DNA from: Pseudomonadales bacterium
GTDB lineage: Bacteria > Pseudomonadota > Gammaproteobacteria > Pseudomonadales > Azotimanducaceae
Reading direction: 5' to 3'
Length of the DNA: 38,707 nt
Assembly: GCA_028280225.1 (NCBI GenBank)
Contig: JANQMF010000209.1
Coordinates: 1 to 38,707, forward strand
The translations under genes and the position numbers were made by a program. Under the pieces are notes generated by a model. The model saw nothing but the letters and a program-made list of their open reading frames with translations. It did not search any database and had not been told where the DNA came from. How positions within the stretch are numbered: position 1 is the first letter of the stretch; each line of letters starts with the position of its first letter. Shown here in pieces: positions 8,423 to 16,354 of the stretch.

Positions 8423-8568
8423 CAAGCTTCAGCGTAGTATGCCAACGTCCCCTCAAGGTAGCTTGAAGCACATCAGGTAATTGGACGTCTCTCCCAATTA
8501 TCTGACCAGCTTGCTAGGTTAATCCCCTCCCTCTCTCTCCCAAACCTAGCAAGCTGGCTCCCCTCTCC
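8423..8568 (+). ncRNA. Putative sigma-54-dependent small RNA with three pyrimidine-loop hairpins
   Basis: Downstream of the sigma-54 promoter three stem-loops follow almost without spacers. Hairpin 1: 8426-8431 with 8464-8469, plus inner stem 8440-8443/8457-8460, loop AACGUCCCCUCAA. Hairpin 2: 8473-8484 with 8494-8505, 12 bp, loop ACGUCUCUC. Hairpin 3: 8506-8520 with 8543-8557, 15 bp perfect, loop containing UCCCCUCCCUCUCUCUCCC. A C/U tail, CUCCCCUCUCC, follows (8558-8568). G-U pairs (8477/8501, 8441/8459) become C-A mismatches on the other strand, so the plus strand is the folded one. Loops share UCCCCUC or ACGUC(C/U)C and could pair with GA-rich ribosome-binding sites or titrate an RNA-binding protein. 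The ends are uncertain: no U-tract terminator is visible before the rplS end, with which the RNA converges. No known RNA family recognised. Confidence 0.5.
8506..8557. repeat. 15-bp perfect inverted repeat with polypyrimidine loop
   Basis: CCAGCTTGCTAGGTT (8506-8520) is exactly complementary to AACCTAGCAAGCTGG (8543-8557), around a 22-base C/T-rich spacer. It is the strongest inverted repeat noticed in the window and forms hairpin 3 of the putative small RNA. It is not followed by a T run on either strand, so it is not an intrinsic terminator. Confidence 0.85.
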
Positions 8569-8642
8569 AGCCTCGTTCCAAGCCCGGTTATGGGGCCGCC
8601 AGGACTTTGGTATGCGCTAAGTCACCGCGTAGAGTGGCAGAG

Positions 8643-8665
8643 CTGGGCCTAACACTGGGCCTAAC
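8643..8665. repeat. Short tandem repeat at the rplS 3' end
   Basis: CTGGGCCTAAC occurs twice on the plus strand, at 8643-8653 and 8655-8665, a 12-bp period. The second copy contains the rplS stop codon. Only two units are present. It may reflect a small duplication in the 3' untranslated region. Confidence 0.6.
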
Positions 8666-9020
8666 GCTGGTTAACCTTTTCCTTGATCCTTGCCGATCGG
8701 CCGGAACGTTCGCGCAGATAGTACAGCTTGGCCTTACGTACGTCGCCGCGGCGTTTGACCTCAATGCCGGCAATCAGCGGACTGTGGGCCTGAAATGTTC
8801 GTTCCACACCAACACCGTGAGAAATTTTGCGCACGATAAATGAAGAATTCACCCCACGATTACGCTTGCTGATGACTACACCTTCATAAGCTTGCAAGCG
8901 TTCCCGGTTACCCTCTTTAACGCGCACTTGCACGCTGACGGTATCGCCGGGGCCAAATTCAGGCATATCCTGATTTATCTGGGCATTTTCCAGTTGCTCA
9001 ATAATTTTGTTTTTTCGCAT
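8661..9020 (-). CDS. rplS: 50S ribosomal protein L19
   Basis: Large-subunit protein at the 30S-50S interface. 119 residues from ATG 9020, which has GAGG six bases upstream; the frame remains open a little further but [11 protein letters not shown] is the proper N-terminus. Recognisable segments are [27 protein letters not shown] and [19 protein letters not shown]. It is the last gene of rpsP-rimM-trmD-rplS and its start lies inside the trmD end (23-bp overlap), so it is translationally coupled. The last codons overlap a tandem repeat (8643-8665). Confidence 0.98.
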   Translation of the reverse strand: MRKNKIIEQLENAQINQDMPEFGPGDTVSVQVRVKEGNRERLQAYEGVVISKRNRGVNSSFIVRKISHGVGVERTFQAHSPLIAGIEVKRRGDVRKAKLYYLRERSGRSARIKEKVNQR

Positions 9021-9759
9021 TGCTAGCCTCATTTTCAAAGCAATCTACCAATAACTTTCGATCTTCAGCAGAAAACACCCTGCAAGTGAGCATTTCCGGC
9101 CTGCGTTCGAAAGTCCTGCGTAACGCCTCCCGGCGTCTGTAACGCTGAATCCGGCCGTGATCCCCGGACAACAGCACTGCAGGGACCGGCAAATCCACCG
9201 TATTCTCGGGGCGCGTATATTGAGGGTATTCGAGCGTTCCATCAAGATGAGATTCATCAATTATTGACCGGCTGTTGCCCAAAACACCGGGAATCTGCCG
9301 CGCAATGGCGTCTATGACCGTCATTGCAGGGAGTTCGCCGCCGCTGACCACAAAATCCCCGATGGACCACTGTTCGTCAACGTAGCGTTGGATAAACCGC
9401 TCATCAACACCTTCGTAACGTCCGCAGACAAATATAAGACTGTCTAACCCGGCACCGGCCTGGGCTGTGGTTTGATCAAATACCCGCCCCTGAGGGCTCA
9501 ACAAAACCACCGGCGCCCGGCCGGGGGCTTGACGTTGTGCTGCGGATACGGCCGCAGCCAGCGGTTCCGCCTGCATGACCATGCCTGCCCCGCCGCCAAA
9601 GGGGCGATCATCAACAGATTGGTATTTGTCCCGGGCAAAGTCCCGGGGATTGACAAACTCCAGATGCAACCGGCCTTCAGCTATACCCCGGGCCACCACC
9701 CCGGAGGTGGTCAGGCCGGCAAAAAGCTCCGGCAGGACACTGATCACGCCAATCCACAT
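8998..9759 (-). CDS. trmD: tRNA (guanine-37-N1)-methyltransferase
   Basis: SAM-dependent SPOUT enzyme that makes m1G37 in tRNAs with G36 and so prevents +1 frameshifting. The 253-residue length matches E. coli (255). Diagnostic segments are [13 protein letters not shown] at the N-terminus, [15 protein letters not shown], the knot loop [13 protein letters not shown] and [16 protein letters not shown]. It follows rimM by 18 bp and its 3' end runs 23 bp into rplS. Same operon order as E. coli. Confidence 0.98.
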   Translation of the reverse strand: MWIGVISVLPELFAGLTTSGVVARGIAEGRLHLEFVNPRDFARDKYQSVDDRPFGGGAGMVMQAEPLAAAVSAAQRQAPGRAPVVLLSPQGRVFDQTTAQAGAGLDSLIFVCGRYEGVDERFIQRYVDEQWSIGDFVVSGGELPAMTVIDAIARQIPGVLGNSRSIIDESHLDGTLEYPQYTRPENTVDLPVPAVLLSGDHGRIQRYRRREALRRTFERRPEMLTCRVFSAEDRKLLVDCFENEASNAKKQNY

Positions 9760-9777
9760 ATCACGCTCCCTTAACCG

Positions 9778-10308
9778 TTACGTCCAGTCGCGTTGCCAAT
9801 CTACAATAATGACTCGCCTGGCCAGATCAACTTCAATCACGTGTTGTGCCGAAAACGGCACCAGCAGCTCTGCCTGAGCATCCTTGTTGTTCCCGGTGCG
9901 CACACACAGAACATCGTGGGCGCCGGTTTCCAGCAGGTGGCTGACCTGACCCAAGGCATCAGCTTGGGTGTTGAAGACCTCACATCCCACTAAATCCCGC
10001 CAGTAATATTCGTCTTGTGACCCAAGATCCGGCAGATCCTGTGCCCGGATGCCAATCCAGGCGCCCCGAAGCTCGCCGGCCTGTTCTGGGGTATCCACAC
10101 CCTCAAGCTTTGCAATCACCCCTTTTTTGTGACGCTTCAGGTGAACTTCACCAACCGGTGCCCAATCGGATTGCGCCGCGGCGCGTACGCGCCACCGGGT
10201 GTAGTGCAATAGATTTTCCGGGGGATCGGTAAAGGAACGGACATGAACCCAACCCTTAACTCCATAGCTGCCGGCAATTCTGGCCACGACAACTATGTCC
10301 GGGGTCAT
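9778..10308 (-). CDS. rimM: 16S rRNA processing / 30S maturation factor RimM
   Basis: Assembly factor that helps mature the 30S head by binding S19. 176 residues, the usual length. The N-terminal RimM domain has VVVARIAGSYGVKGWVHVRSFTDP, and the C-terminal PRC-barrel has the typical YYWRDLVGCEV segment and ends with VDW. It lies 20 bp after rpsP and 18 bp before trmD, in the conserved operon. Confidence 0.97.
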   Translation of the reverse strand: MTPDIVVVARIAGSYGVKGWVHVRSFTDPPENLLHYTRWRVRAAAQSDWAPVGEVHLKRHKKGVIAKLEGVDTPEQAGELRGAWIGIRAQDLPDLGSQDEYYWRDLVGCEVFNTQADALGQVSHLLETGAHDVLCVRTGNNKDAQAELLVPFSAQHVIEVDLARRVIIVDWQRDWT

Positions 10309-10328
10309 GTGTGCAGCTTGGGCGTAAT

Positions 10329-10613
10329 TTATTCCGCTACAGCTTCAGCGGCGGGTGCCTCGGCGGTTTGAGCCTGCCGGGCCTGTTTAAGCAGTTTTTT
10401 GACCACATCAGACGGCTGAGCACCCACAGACAGCCAGTAATCCGCGCGGTCAAGATCTACCCGCAGACCCTCGGCACGGCCTTGGGCAACCGGGTTGTAG
10501 AACCCCAGGCGCTCGATAAAACGACCGTCCCGGGACCGTGCCCGGTCAGCAACGGTAATGTGGTAGAACGGATTCTTTTTTGAACCATGTCGTGCGAGAC
10601 GGATCGTAACCAT
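10329..10613 (-). CDS. rpsP: 30S ribosomal protein S16
   Basis: Small-subunit protein needed for 30S assembly. 94 residues starting [19 protein letters not shown], the family signature, followed by [14 protein letters not shown] and a short Ala/Glu-rich C-terminal tail typical of proteobacterial S16. First gene of rpsP-rimM-trmD-rplS. A promoter is visible just upstream, so the operon can be expressed apart from ffh. Confidence 0.98.
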   Translation of the reverse strand: MVTIRLARHGSKKNPFYHITVADRARSRDGRFIERLGFYNPVAQGRAEGLRVDLDRADYWLSVGAQPSDVVKKLLKQARQAQTAEAPAAEAVAE

Positions 10614-10650
10614 GAATATATTTCACAAGCTTAAATTTTTAAGGCGCCGT

Positions 10651-10678
10651 ATTTTATAGAAAACGGCGGCTGACGCAA
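10651..10678 (-). promoter_or_regulatory. Candidate sigma-70 promoter of rpsP operon
   Basis: On the minus strand TTGCGT (10673-10678) and TAAAAT (10651-10656) are 16 bp apart, between the ffh stop and rpsP. The spacer and -10 lie inside a hairpin-forming sequence (CGCCGT/ACGGCG arms), which could act as a weak ffh terminator but lacks a continuous T run. Confidence 0.45.
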
Positions 10679-10683
10679 GGCAC

Positions 10684-12060
10684 TTATCGCCGCGGCATGC
10701 CCGGCGGCGCCTTCATATTCTGCATGCCCTGCATACCCCGCATCAGCTTTTGCATACCACCTTTTTTAGTGACCTTTTTCATCATCTTTTGCATCTGTTT
10801 ATGCTGCTTGAGCAACCGGTTGACGTCCGGCACCTCGGTACCACTGCCCTTGGCAATCCGTTGCTTGCGGGAGCCGTTGATAATATCCGGAAATTGGCGC
10901 TCGTGAGGTGTCATGGAATCGATGATCACACCCATGCGTTTGAATTGACCGTCGTCAAGCTGATTCTGAGCCGCCTGGGGGAGCTGATTCATTCCCGGCA
11001 TTTTGTCCAACATGCTGGATATGCCACCCATATTTGCCATTTGATCCAGTTGATCGCGGAAATCTTCCAGGTCAAATTTCTTGCCCCGCTGGATTTTCTT
11101 GGCCAGCCGTTGGGCCTTTTGTTTATCGACCTTGCGCTCAGCTTCCTCAATAAGGGTGAGCATATCGCCCATACCCAATATCCGGGATGCCAGCCGGTCC
11201 GGGAAAAAAGGTTCCAGGGCATCCGACTTTTCCCCCATACCCAGAAATTTGATGGGTTTACCGGTGATGGCCCGCACGCTCAAGGCAGCCCCGCCTCTGG
11301 CATCACCGTCTGCCTTGGCCAGAACCACCCCGGTCAAGTTCAGGGCATCATTAAATGCCTTGGCAGTATTGGCAGCATCCTGGCCGGTCATGGCATCGAC
11401 GACAAATAACGTTTCCTTGGGTTGTAAGGCTGCCTGCAGGCTGCTGATTTCCGCCATCATATCTTCATCCACCGCAAGACGACCCGCGGTGTCGACAATC
11501 AGTACGTCCGCAAACTGCTTTTTGGCTTCCGCCACCGCCCGCTCAGCAATAGCCAGGGGTGCCTCGTCGCTGCTGGACGGAATAAACTGGGCTTGCACCT
11601 CGCCCGCCAGGGTCTGTAGCTGGGTAATCGCCGCCGGCCGGTAAACGTCAGCGCTGACCACCGCAACCTTTTTCTTCTCCCGCTCTTGCAGGTACCGGGC
11701 TAATTTAGCAACGGTTGTGGTCTTACCCGCCCCCTGCAGGCCAGCCATAAGCACAATCACCGGGGGTGCCGCTGCCAGATCCAGCGCGCTGTTTTCTTCT
11801 CCCATGGTGTGCACTAATTCCCCGTGCACAATTTTCACAAATTGTTCGCCGGGATTCAGCGCGTTGGAGATCACCTGGCCAATGGCTTTCTCCTTGACCT
11901 GGTCGATAAAGGACTTGACCACCGGCAGTGCCACGTCGGCTTCAAGCAGCGCCATGCGCACATCGCGAAGGGCAGCACTGACGTTTTCCTCGGACAGGCG
12001 CGAACGCCCGGAAATGCTGCGCAGGGTATCGGTTAAGCGGTCGGACAGATTTTCAAACAT
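10684..12060 (-). CDS. ffh: Signal recognition particle protein Ffh
   Basis: GTPase of the signal recognition particle; binds 4.5S RNA and signal sequences of inner-membrane proteins and delivers them to FtsY. 458 residues from ATG 12060. Domains in order: N-domain helical bundle; G-domain with GLQGAGKTT (107-115), DTAGRL (190-195) and the G4 region AKADGDARGG (248-257); Met-rich M-domain after about residue 300, ending GMQGMQNMKAPPGMPRR. In G4 the usual Thr of TKxD is Ala248. The frame is open 34 codons further upstream, but that part contains the promoter and is not coding. Confidence 0.97.
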   Translation of the reverse strand: MFENLSDRLTDTLRSISGRSRLSEENVSAALRDVRMALLEADVALPVVKSFIDQVKEKAIGQVISNALNPGEQFVKIVHGELVHTMGEENSALDLAAAPPVIVLMAGLQGAGKTTTVAKLARYLQEREKKKVAVVSADVYRPAAITQLQTLAGEVQAQFIPSSSDEAPLAIAERAVAEAKKQFADVLIVDTAGRLAVDEDMMAEISSLQAALQPKETLFVVDAMTGQDAANTAKAFNDALNLTGVVLAKADGDARGGAALSVRAITGKPIKFLGMGEKSDALEPFFPDRLASRILGMGDMLTLIEEAERKVDKQKAQRLAKKIQRGKKFDLEDFRDQLDQMANMGGISSMLDKMPGMNQLPQAAQNQLDDGQFKRMGVIIDSMTPHERQFPDIINGSRKQRIAKGSGTEVPDVNRLLKQHKQMQKMMKKVTKKGGMQKLMRGMQGMQNMKAPPGMPRR

Positions 12061-12090
12061 AGTCGCAGGGTGTGGAAATGAGATCAAACT

Positions 12091-12096
12091 ATTATA
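12091..12096 (-). promoter_or_regulatory. -10 element of the ffh promoter
   Basis: A perfect TATAAT on the minus strand, 31 bp before the ffh start. No good -35 hexamer is seen at 16-18 bp, so the full promoter is only partly supported. Confidence 0.4.
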
Positions 12097-12281
12097 GCCC
12101 TTCCAGGGCATGAACTCTTCAACAACTGTAGGGGTTGTGCGAAACTTTGCGCTACCCAACAAGGCCCATCAAACCCTATGAGCTTGCCCCACCTGGACTG
12201 TGATCCAAGCCAGACCATTGTGCAGCAACACCGCTGGGCAAAGAAACAAGCCAATTCTGTTAGCACTTTTTGTTCTCCGGC

Positions 12282-13091
12282 ATGGTAGCCACGCTTGGCA
12301 TTGTTGCCCTTGGGTGTTACGCCTACGGCCTTTATTTGAGTTGGAAACGGCTGAACGACACCCGCAAGAGTGATCTGGTCGGTCCTCAGGCCGGCGAGCG
12401 GGTCATTGCCGTACTTACCCTGATTGCCTTGATCAGCCACAGTATCGTCTGCTACGGCCTGCTGTTTACCCAGCAGGGTTTTGACCTCAGCCTGGTAACG
12501 GTAAGCAACGTCGTCGCCCTGATCATGCTGTGGGTTGTGGCCCTGGCGAACCTGCGTATCCCCGTCGCAAACCTATATCTGTTTTTGTTCCCCATAGCAG
12601 CCCTTACGCTGGTTGCGGGCCTGACCACTTCCCCCAGCGGAGAAATAGATGACTTCACTCTACCTCTGGTCATCCATATCCTGCTGTCCCTGGCCGCCTA
12701 CAGCACCCTGATGATGGCTGCCTGCCAATCGGGATTAGTGGCTATCCAGGAACGCCAGCTAAAAAGCCATACCATGGGTCTGAACCATATCCTGCCACCC
12801 CTGGAATCCATGGAGCGTTTGTTGTGGACCATGTTGTGGGTGGGTATGGTATTGCTTACCGCGGCGATCCTGAGCGGTTTCCTCTTCCTTGAGGACATGT
12901 TTGCCCAAAGAGTGGTGCATCATACGGTGCTGACCTCACTGTCCTGGTTTGTTTACCTGTTTTTTATCGCCGGACGTTATTTATTCGGCTGGCGCGGCCG
13001 CACCGCGGTGCGCTGGACATTAACGGCATTTGGTTTGCTGGTGCTGGGATACTTCGGCAGTAAGTTTGTGCTGGAATACGTAGTCAGCTGA
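12282..13091 (+). CDS. ypjD: YpjD-like inner-membrane protein of the cytochrome c assembly (CcsA) fold
   Basis: Polytopic membrane protein of the CcsA/CytC-assembly superfamily, with about eight hydrophobic segments spread along the 269 residues. The start is uncertain: ATG 12282 is preferred, TTG 12270 adds four residues, and neither has a clear ribosome site. It overlaps the next gene, a CorB-type transporter, by one base (stop TGA sharing A with ATG), so the two are co-translated. The ffh / ypjD / yfjD neighbourhood is the same in E. coli and Pseudomonas. Function is not firmly known; genetic linkage suggests a partner of the CorB-type protein. Confidence 0.85.
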   Translation: MVATLGIVALGCYAYGLYLSWKRLNDTRKSDLVGPQAGERVIAVLTLIALISHSIVCYGLLFTQQGFDLSLVTVSNVVALIMLWVVALANLRIPVANLYLFLFPIAALTLVAGLTTSPSGEIDDFTLPLVIHILLSLAAYSTLMMAACQSGLVAIQERQLKSHTMGLNHILPPLESMERLLWTMLWVGMVLLTAAILSGFLFLEDMFAQRVVHHTVLTSLSWFVYLFFIAGRYLFGWRGRTAVRWTLTAFGLLVLGYFGSKFVLEYVVS

Positions 13092-14368
13092 TGAGCCTGG
13101 ACGATTTTCCGCTGTGGACGTTGTTTGCCAGCATCGTTTTTCTGACCGCTCTGTCCGCATTTTTTTCCGGTACCGAAACCGCCATGATGGCGCTGAATCG
13201 TTATCGGCTGAGGCATCTGGTTAAGGAAAAACACCGCGGCGCACGCAAGGCCAACCGGATGCTGCGCCGGCCCGACAGGCTGCTTGGGGTTATTCTGGTG
13301 GGGAATAACCTGGTCAACTTTACCGCCGCCACCATCGCCACGATTATCGGCATGCGGATGTTCGGCGATACCGGTGTGCTCCTGGCACCCTGGGTCCTGA
13401 CCTTTACCTTTCTGATATTTGCCGAGGTTGCCCCCAAGACGGTTGCCGCCCAACGCCAGGAAGGCTGGGCTTTTTCAGCGGTATTTGCCCTGGAGCCGTT
13501 GCAGAAGCTTTTTTCGCCCGCGGTTGTGGTCGTGAACTGGTTGAGCAATGCCCTGGTACGTCCCTTTGTACCGCATGCGGACGACCACAACGACCACCTG
13601 TCAACCGAGGAGTTGCGCACCGTGGTGAACGAAGGCGCCATGTCCGTGGGGGAACGGCAACATATGATGGTGCGCCTGCTGGATCTGGAAAGTGTCTCGG
13701 TCAATGACATCATGGTACCGCGCAGCGAAATTGTCGGGATAGATATAGACGATGAAATCGGCAACATTATCAATTTTGCGGCAAACAGCCAGCATACGCT
13801 GTTGCCGGTTTATAAAGACAATATCAACAACGTTCTGGGCATCCTGCACCTGCGGCGGCTGGCACGCCTGTTGCACGCAGATACCTTTAACAAGGCGGAT
13901 ATCATGCAACTGACCCGCGAACCCTACTATGTTCCGGAAGCCACACCGCTGGATACCCAGCTACAGAATTTTCAAAAAGAAAAACAGCGCATTGCCCTGG
14001 TGGTGGACGAGTACGGTGATGTTCAGGGGATTGTCACCCTCGAGGACATACTCGAGGAAATTGTTGGCGAATTTACCAGTGATTTTGCTTCCAGCATGCC
14101 GGAAATCCTGCCCCGGGAGGACGGATCTTACCTGATCGACGGAACTGCGGTATTGCGTGAAATAAACCGGGCCCTGCGTTGGGATCTGCCGACCAACGGC
14201 CCAAAAACCCTCAACGGCCTTGTCCTGGAACACTTAGAAACCATTCCGGAATCCAATTTGTGTCTGCAAATTTCCAACTATCAGATTGAAACATTGCAGA
14301 TCAACGACAACATGATCAAAAACATGAAAATTCGCGCCGTTGATCCCGAAGAAGAAGCCGAAAGATGA
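13091..14368 (+). CDS. yfjD: CNNM/CorB-type magnesium-cobalt transporter (YfjD family)
   Basis: 425-residue membrane protein. The N-terminal DUF21/CNNM domain (about 1-185) has transmembrane segments with the small-residue motifs FFSGTETAMMALNRYRL and GNNLVNFTAA. A CBS pair follows (about 200-335, with DIMVPRSEI and ALVVDEYGDVQGIVTLEDILEEIVGE), then a C-terminal CorC/HlyC domain. This layout is shared by YfjD/CorB proteins implicated in Mg2+ and Co2+ export. It is translationally coupled to ypjD. It ends 48 bp from the convergent leuA. Confidence 0.93.
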   Translation: MSLDDFPLWTLFASIVFLTALSAFFSGTETAMMALNRYRLRHLVKEKHRGARKANRMLRRPDRLLGVILVGNNLVNFTAATIATIIGMRMFGDTGVLLAPWVLTFTFLIFAEVAPKTVAAQRQEGWAFSAVFALEPLQKLFSPAVVVVNWLSNALVRPFVPHADDHNDHLSTEELRTVVNEGAMSVGERQHMMVRLLDLESVSVNDIMVPRSEIVGIDIDDEIGNIINFAANSQHTLLPVYKDNINNVLGILHLRRLARLLHADTFNKADIMQLTREPYYVPEATPLDTQLQNFQKEKQRIALVVDEYGDVQGIVTLEDILEEIVGEFTSDFASSMPEILPREDGSYLIDGTAVLREINRALRWDLPTNGPKTLNGLVLEHLETIPESNLCLQISNYQIETLQINDNMIKNMKIRAVDPEEEAER

Positions 14369-14403
14369 TCAACCGGAGGTGCCCCGGGCCTGAAGCCACC
14401 CCC

Positions 14404-14421
14404 GGTAAGCAGCGGCTTACC
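14404..14421. other. Hairpin between convergent genes
   Basis: GGTAAGC-AGCG-GCTTACC, a 7-bp stem with a 4-base loop, lies at the junction of the yfjD-like and leuA 3' ends and includes the leuA stop codon. There is no T run on either side, so it is only a possible weak bidirectional terminator or 3'-end stabiliser. Confidence 0.35.
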
Positions 14422-16105
14422 CTGCCGTCCAGCGCCGATTCATTGCCGACACAATGGCATACAAGCTGGCGGTGATGGTATTGCGGCTGATGCCGATACC
14501 AAAACAGCGGCTGTCATCTTCATTCTGCAGGGCCAATATACACATGGCCTTGGCATCCGACCCTGTGCCCATGGCGTGCTCATGATAGTCCGCAACCGCC
14601 AGCGGCTCGTTTAAGGTTTCTTCCAGGGCGTTGACAAAGGCTTCAATCGGACCTGTCCCCTCACCGTCAACAGTGACCACATTTTCAGACACCCTGATCT
14701 TGGCCACACAGCGCTGGTCCTGTTCTTTACCGCTGAGCAGATCATAACTTTCCAACTTGTAGGGGCCGGGGGTATCCGAGTAAACGCTAATCAGGTGATC
14801 GTAAATTTCATCGGTTTTGACTTCCCGGTCTAACTGCTCGGTGAGTTTCTGCACCTCAGTGCTGAACTCCACCAGTATGTCCCGGGGCAAGATGACACCG
14901 TAGTGTTCTTCCAACAGAAAACCTATGCCACCTTTGCCGGATTGACTGTTGACCCGCACTGTCTCCTTATAGGAACTGCCGACATCCGCCGGGTCGATGG
15001 GTAAATAAGGCACTTCCCACTCTTCAAACCTGACCGCGGACATGCCTTTTTTGATGGCATCCTGGTGGGATCCGGAAAAGGCGGTGAAGACTAATTCTCC
15101 GGCATAAGGATGCCGTTCCGGCACTGCTAATTTGTTCACCGACTCAACAGTTTGTCTGATTTTTGGCATGGCACGAAAATCCAGGGAGGGATCTACTCCC
15201 TGGCTGAACAGGTTCATGGCCACGGTGACAATGTCACAGTTACCCGTGCGCTCACCATTGCCGAATAACGTCCCCTCAACCCGCTGGGCGCCGGCCATTA
15301 AACCCAGCTCCGTGGCCGCCACCCCGGTACCCCGGTCGTTATGAGTGTGCAGACTGATCACCGCACTGTCGCGGCGCGGGAAATGGCGGCAAAACCACTC
15401 AATCTGATCGGCGTAGATATTGGGTGTCGACATTTCAACAGTGGAAGGCAAATTAATGGTCATTGGATCTTCCGGGGAGGCACCCCAGGTATCCGCCACC
15501 GCGGTACAGATATCCACGGCAAAGTCCAGCTCGGTACCGGTGAAGCTTTCCGGAGAGTATTCAAAGGTCACATCCGCATCAAAACCGGCAAGACCGTCTT
15601 TAACAATTTGTGTGCCTTGCACCGCAAGATCGATGATGCCCTGACGATCCATACCAAAGACAACCCGGCGCTGCAGTTCCGACGTTGAGTTGTACAGATG
15701 AAAAATGACACTGGGGGCACCCTGTAAGGCCTCGACGGTTCGTTCGATCAGTTCTTCCCTGGCCTGGCACAAGACCTGAATACTGACGCCTTCCGGGATC
15801 CGTTGTTCATCGATAATACGCCGGATAAAATCGAAGTCCGGCTGGGAGGCGGCGGGAAAACCCACTTCAATTTCCGCAAAGCCAATCTCCAGCAACAAAT
15901 CCCACAGGCGCAACTTTTCATCAACGTTCATGGGGTCAATCAGCGCCTGGTTACCGTCCCGCAAATCCACACTGCACCATCGAGGTGCTTGCCTGAGTAC
16001 TGTGCCCGGCCATTGCCGGTCGGGTAACTGAATGGGCGTAAACGGCTTATATTTGCCATACGGCATGGCGCCCGCCGCGCGTCCTGATATGTGCTGCTTA
16101 TTCAT
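14417..16105 (-). CDS. leuA: 2-isopropylmalate synthase (long, Pseudomonas-type LeuA)
   Basis: First committed step of leucine synthesis: acetyl-CoA plus 2-ketoisovalerate to 2-isopropylmalate. 562 residues from ATG 16105, which has AAGGA seven bases upstream. The TIM-barrel catalytic domain shows SVDLRDGNQALIDPM (about 45-59), NLPSTVEMSTPN (218-229) and the metal-binding SLHTHNDRG (251-259). The C-terminal part after about 430 is the regulatory domain (leucine feedback). The N-terminus with PFTPIQLPDRQWP is that of the long LeuA type found in Pseudomonas, not the short E. coli type. It has its own promoter about 250 bp upstream and a leucine-rich mini-ORF in the leader. Confidence 0.96.
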   Translation of the reverse strand: MNKQHISGRAAGAMPYGKYKPFTPIQLPDRQWPGTVLRQAPRWCSVDLRDGNQALIDPMNVDEKLRLWDLLLEIGFAEIEVGFPAASQPDFDFIRRIIDEQRIPEGVSIQVLCQAREELIERTVEALQGAPSVIFHLYNSTSELQRRVVFGMDRQGIIDLAVQGTQIVKDGLAGFDADVTFEYSPESFTGTELDFAVDICTAVADTWGASPEDPMTINLPSTVEMSTPNIYADQIEWFCRHFPRRDSAVISLHTHNDRGTGVAATELGLMAGAQRVEGTLFGNGERTGNCDIVTVAMNLFSQGVDPSLDFRAMPKIRQTVESVNKLAVPERHPYAGELVFTAFSGSHQDAIKKGMSAVRFEEWEVPYLPIDPADVGSSYKETVRVNSQSGKGGIGFLLEEHYGVILPRDILVEFSTEVQKLTEQLDREVKTDEIYDHLISVYSDTPGPYKLESYDLLSGKEQDQRCVAKIRVSENVVTVDGEGTGPIEAFVNALEETLNEPLAVADYHEHAMGTGSDAKAMCILALQNEDDSRCFGIGISRNTITASLYAIVSAMNRRWTAG

Positions 16106-16252
16106 CGCACTTTCCTTCGTCTTTGTCATTCGTTTGTTCTGTTGCCAGCAACGATACAAGAAGTAGCTTGCTGACAGGTGCCAAGATAGGGCATCTAACC
16201 CGGTTGAGGGTTGGACGATAACTTGGTTTTGGGTGGGTACAAACCCTGGTGT

Positions 16253-16345
16253 TTAAATATTTTGCCGGGTAACCGGCAGCAGCAGGCCCGCCGCCAGAAC
16301 AGGCAGCAGTGATAGAGAAAAAAGCGTGTAGATACTCTTTTTCAT
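16253..16345 (-). CDS. Leucine-rich 30-residue ORF, possible leuA leader peptide
   Basis: ATG 16345 to TAA 16253, lying between the leuA promoter and leuA. The peptide starts MKKSIYTLF and contains eight leucines in 30 residues, including a run of three CTG codons; the middle reads LPVLAAGLLLPV. The predicted transcript start is about 3 bases before the ATG, so translation would be nearly leaderless and no ribosome site is seen. The three CTG codons lead directly into a hairpin (TGCCGG-TTAC-CCGGCA, 16264-16279). A second stem (AACCC/GGGTT) follows, and the strand ACCCGG of the first can instead pair with CCGGGT of the second. That resembles ribosome-controlled attenuation, but no U-tract terminator is evident. 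The peptide could also be an unrelated small membrane or secreted protein. Confidence 0.4.
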   Translation of the reverse strand: MKKSIYTLFSLSLLPVLAAGLLLPVTRQNI

Positions 16346-16354
16346 GGTGGGCGA

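Noticed and set aside
8439-8480. 13-codon ORF starting with ATG at 8439 inside hairpin 1
   Set aside because: No ribosome-binding site, and it spans base-paired RNA; not a convincing peptide.
8423-8568. Identity of the small RNA with CrcZ or Qrr
   Set aside because: The CA-rich repeats of CrcZ and the conserved Qrr core are absent; only the sigma-54 promoter is shared.
8669-8684. GGTTAACC followed by TTTTCCTT as terminator of the small RNA
   Set aside because: The palindrome has no loop and the T tract is broken; it lies inside the rplS coding end.
10750-11409. 219-codon open frame antisense to ffh, and similar long antisense frames over purL, hisS and der
   Set aside because: All lie within well-supported genes on the opposite strand and show no domain of their own.
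12061-12162. 34-codon N-terminal extension of ffh
   Set aside because: It contains the TATAAT -10 element and no ribosome site; the family N-terminus is MFENL at 12060.
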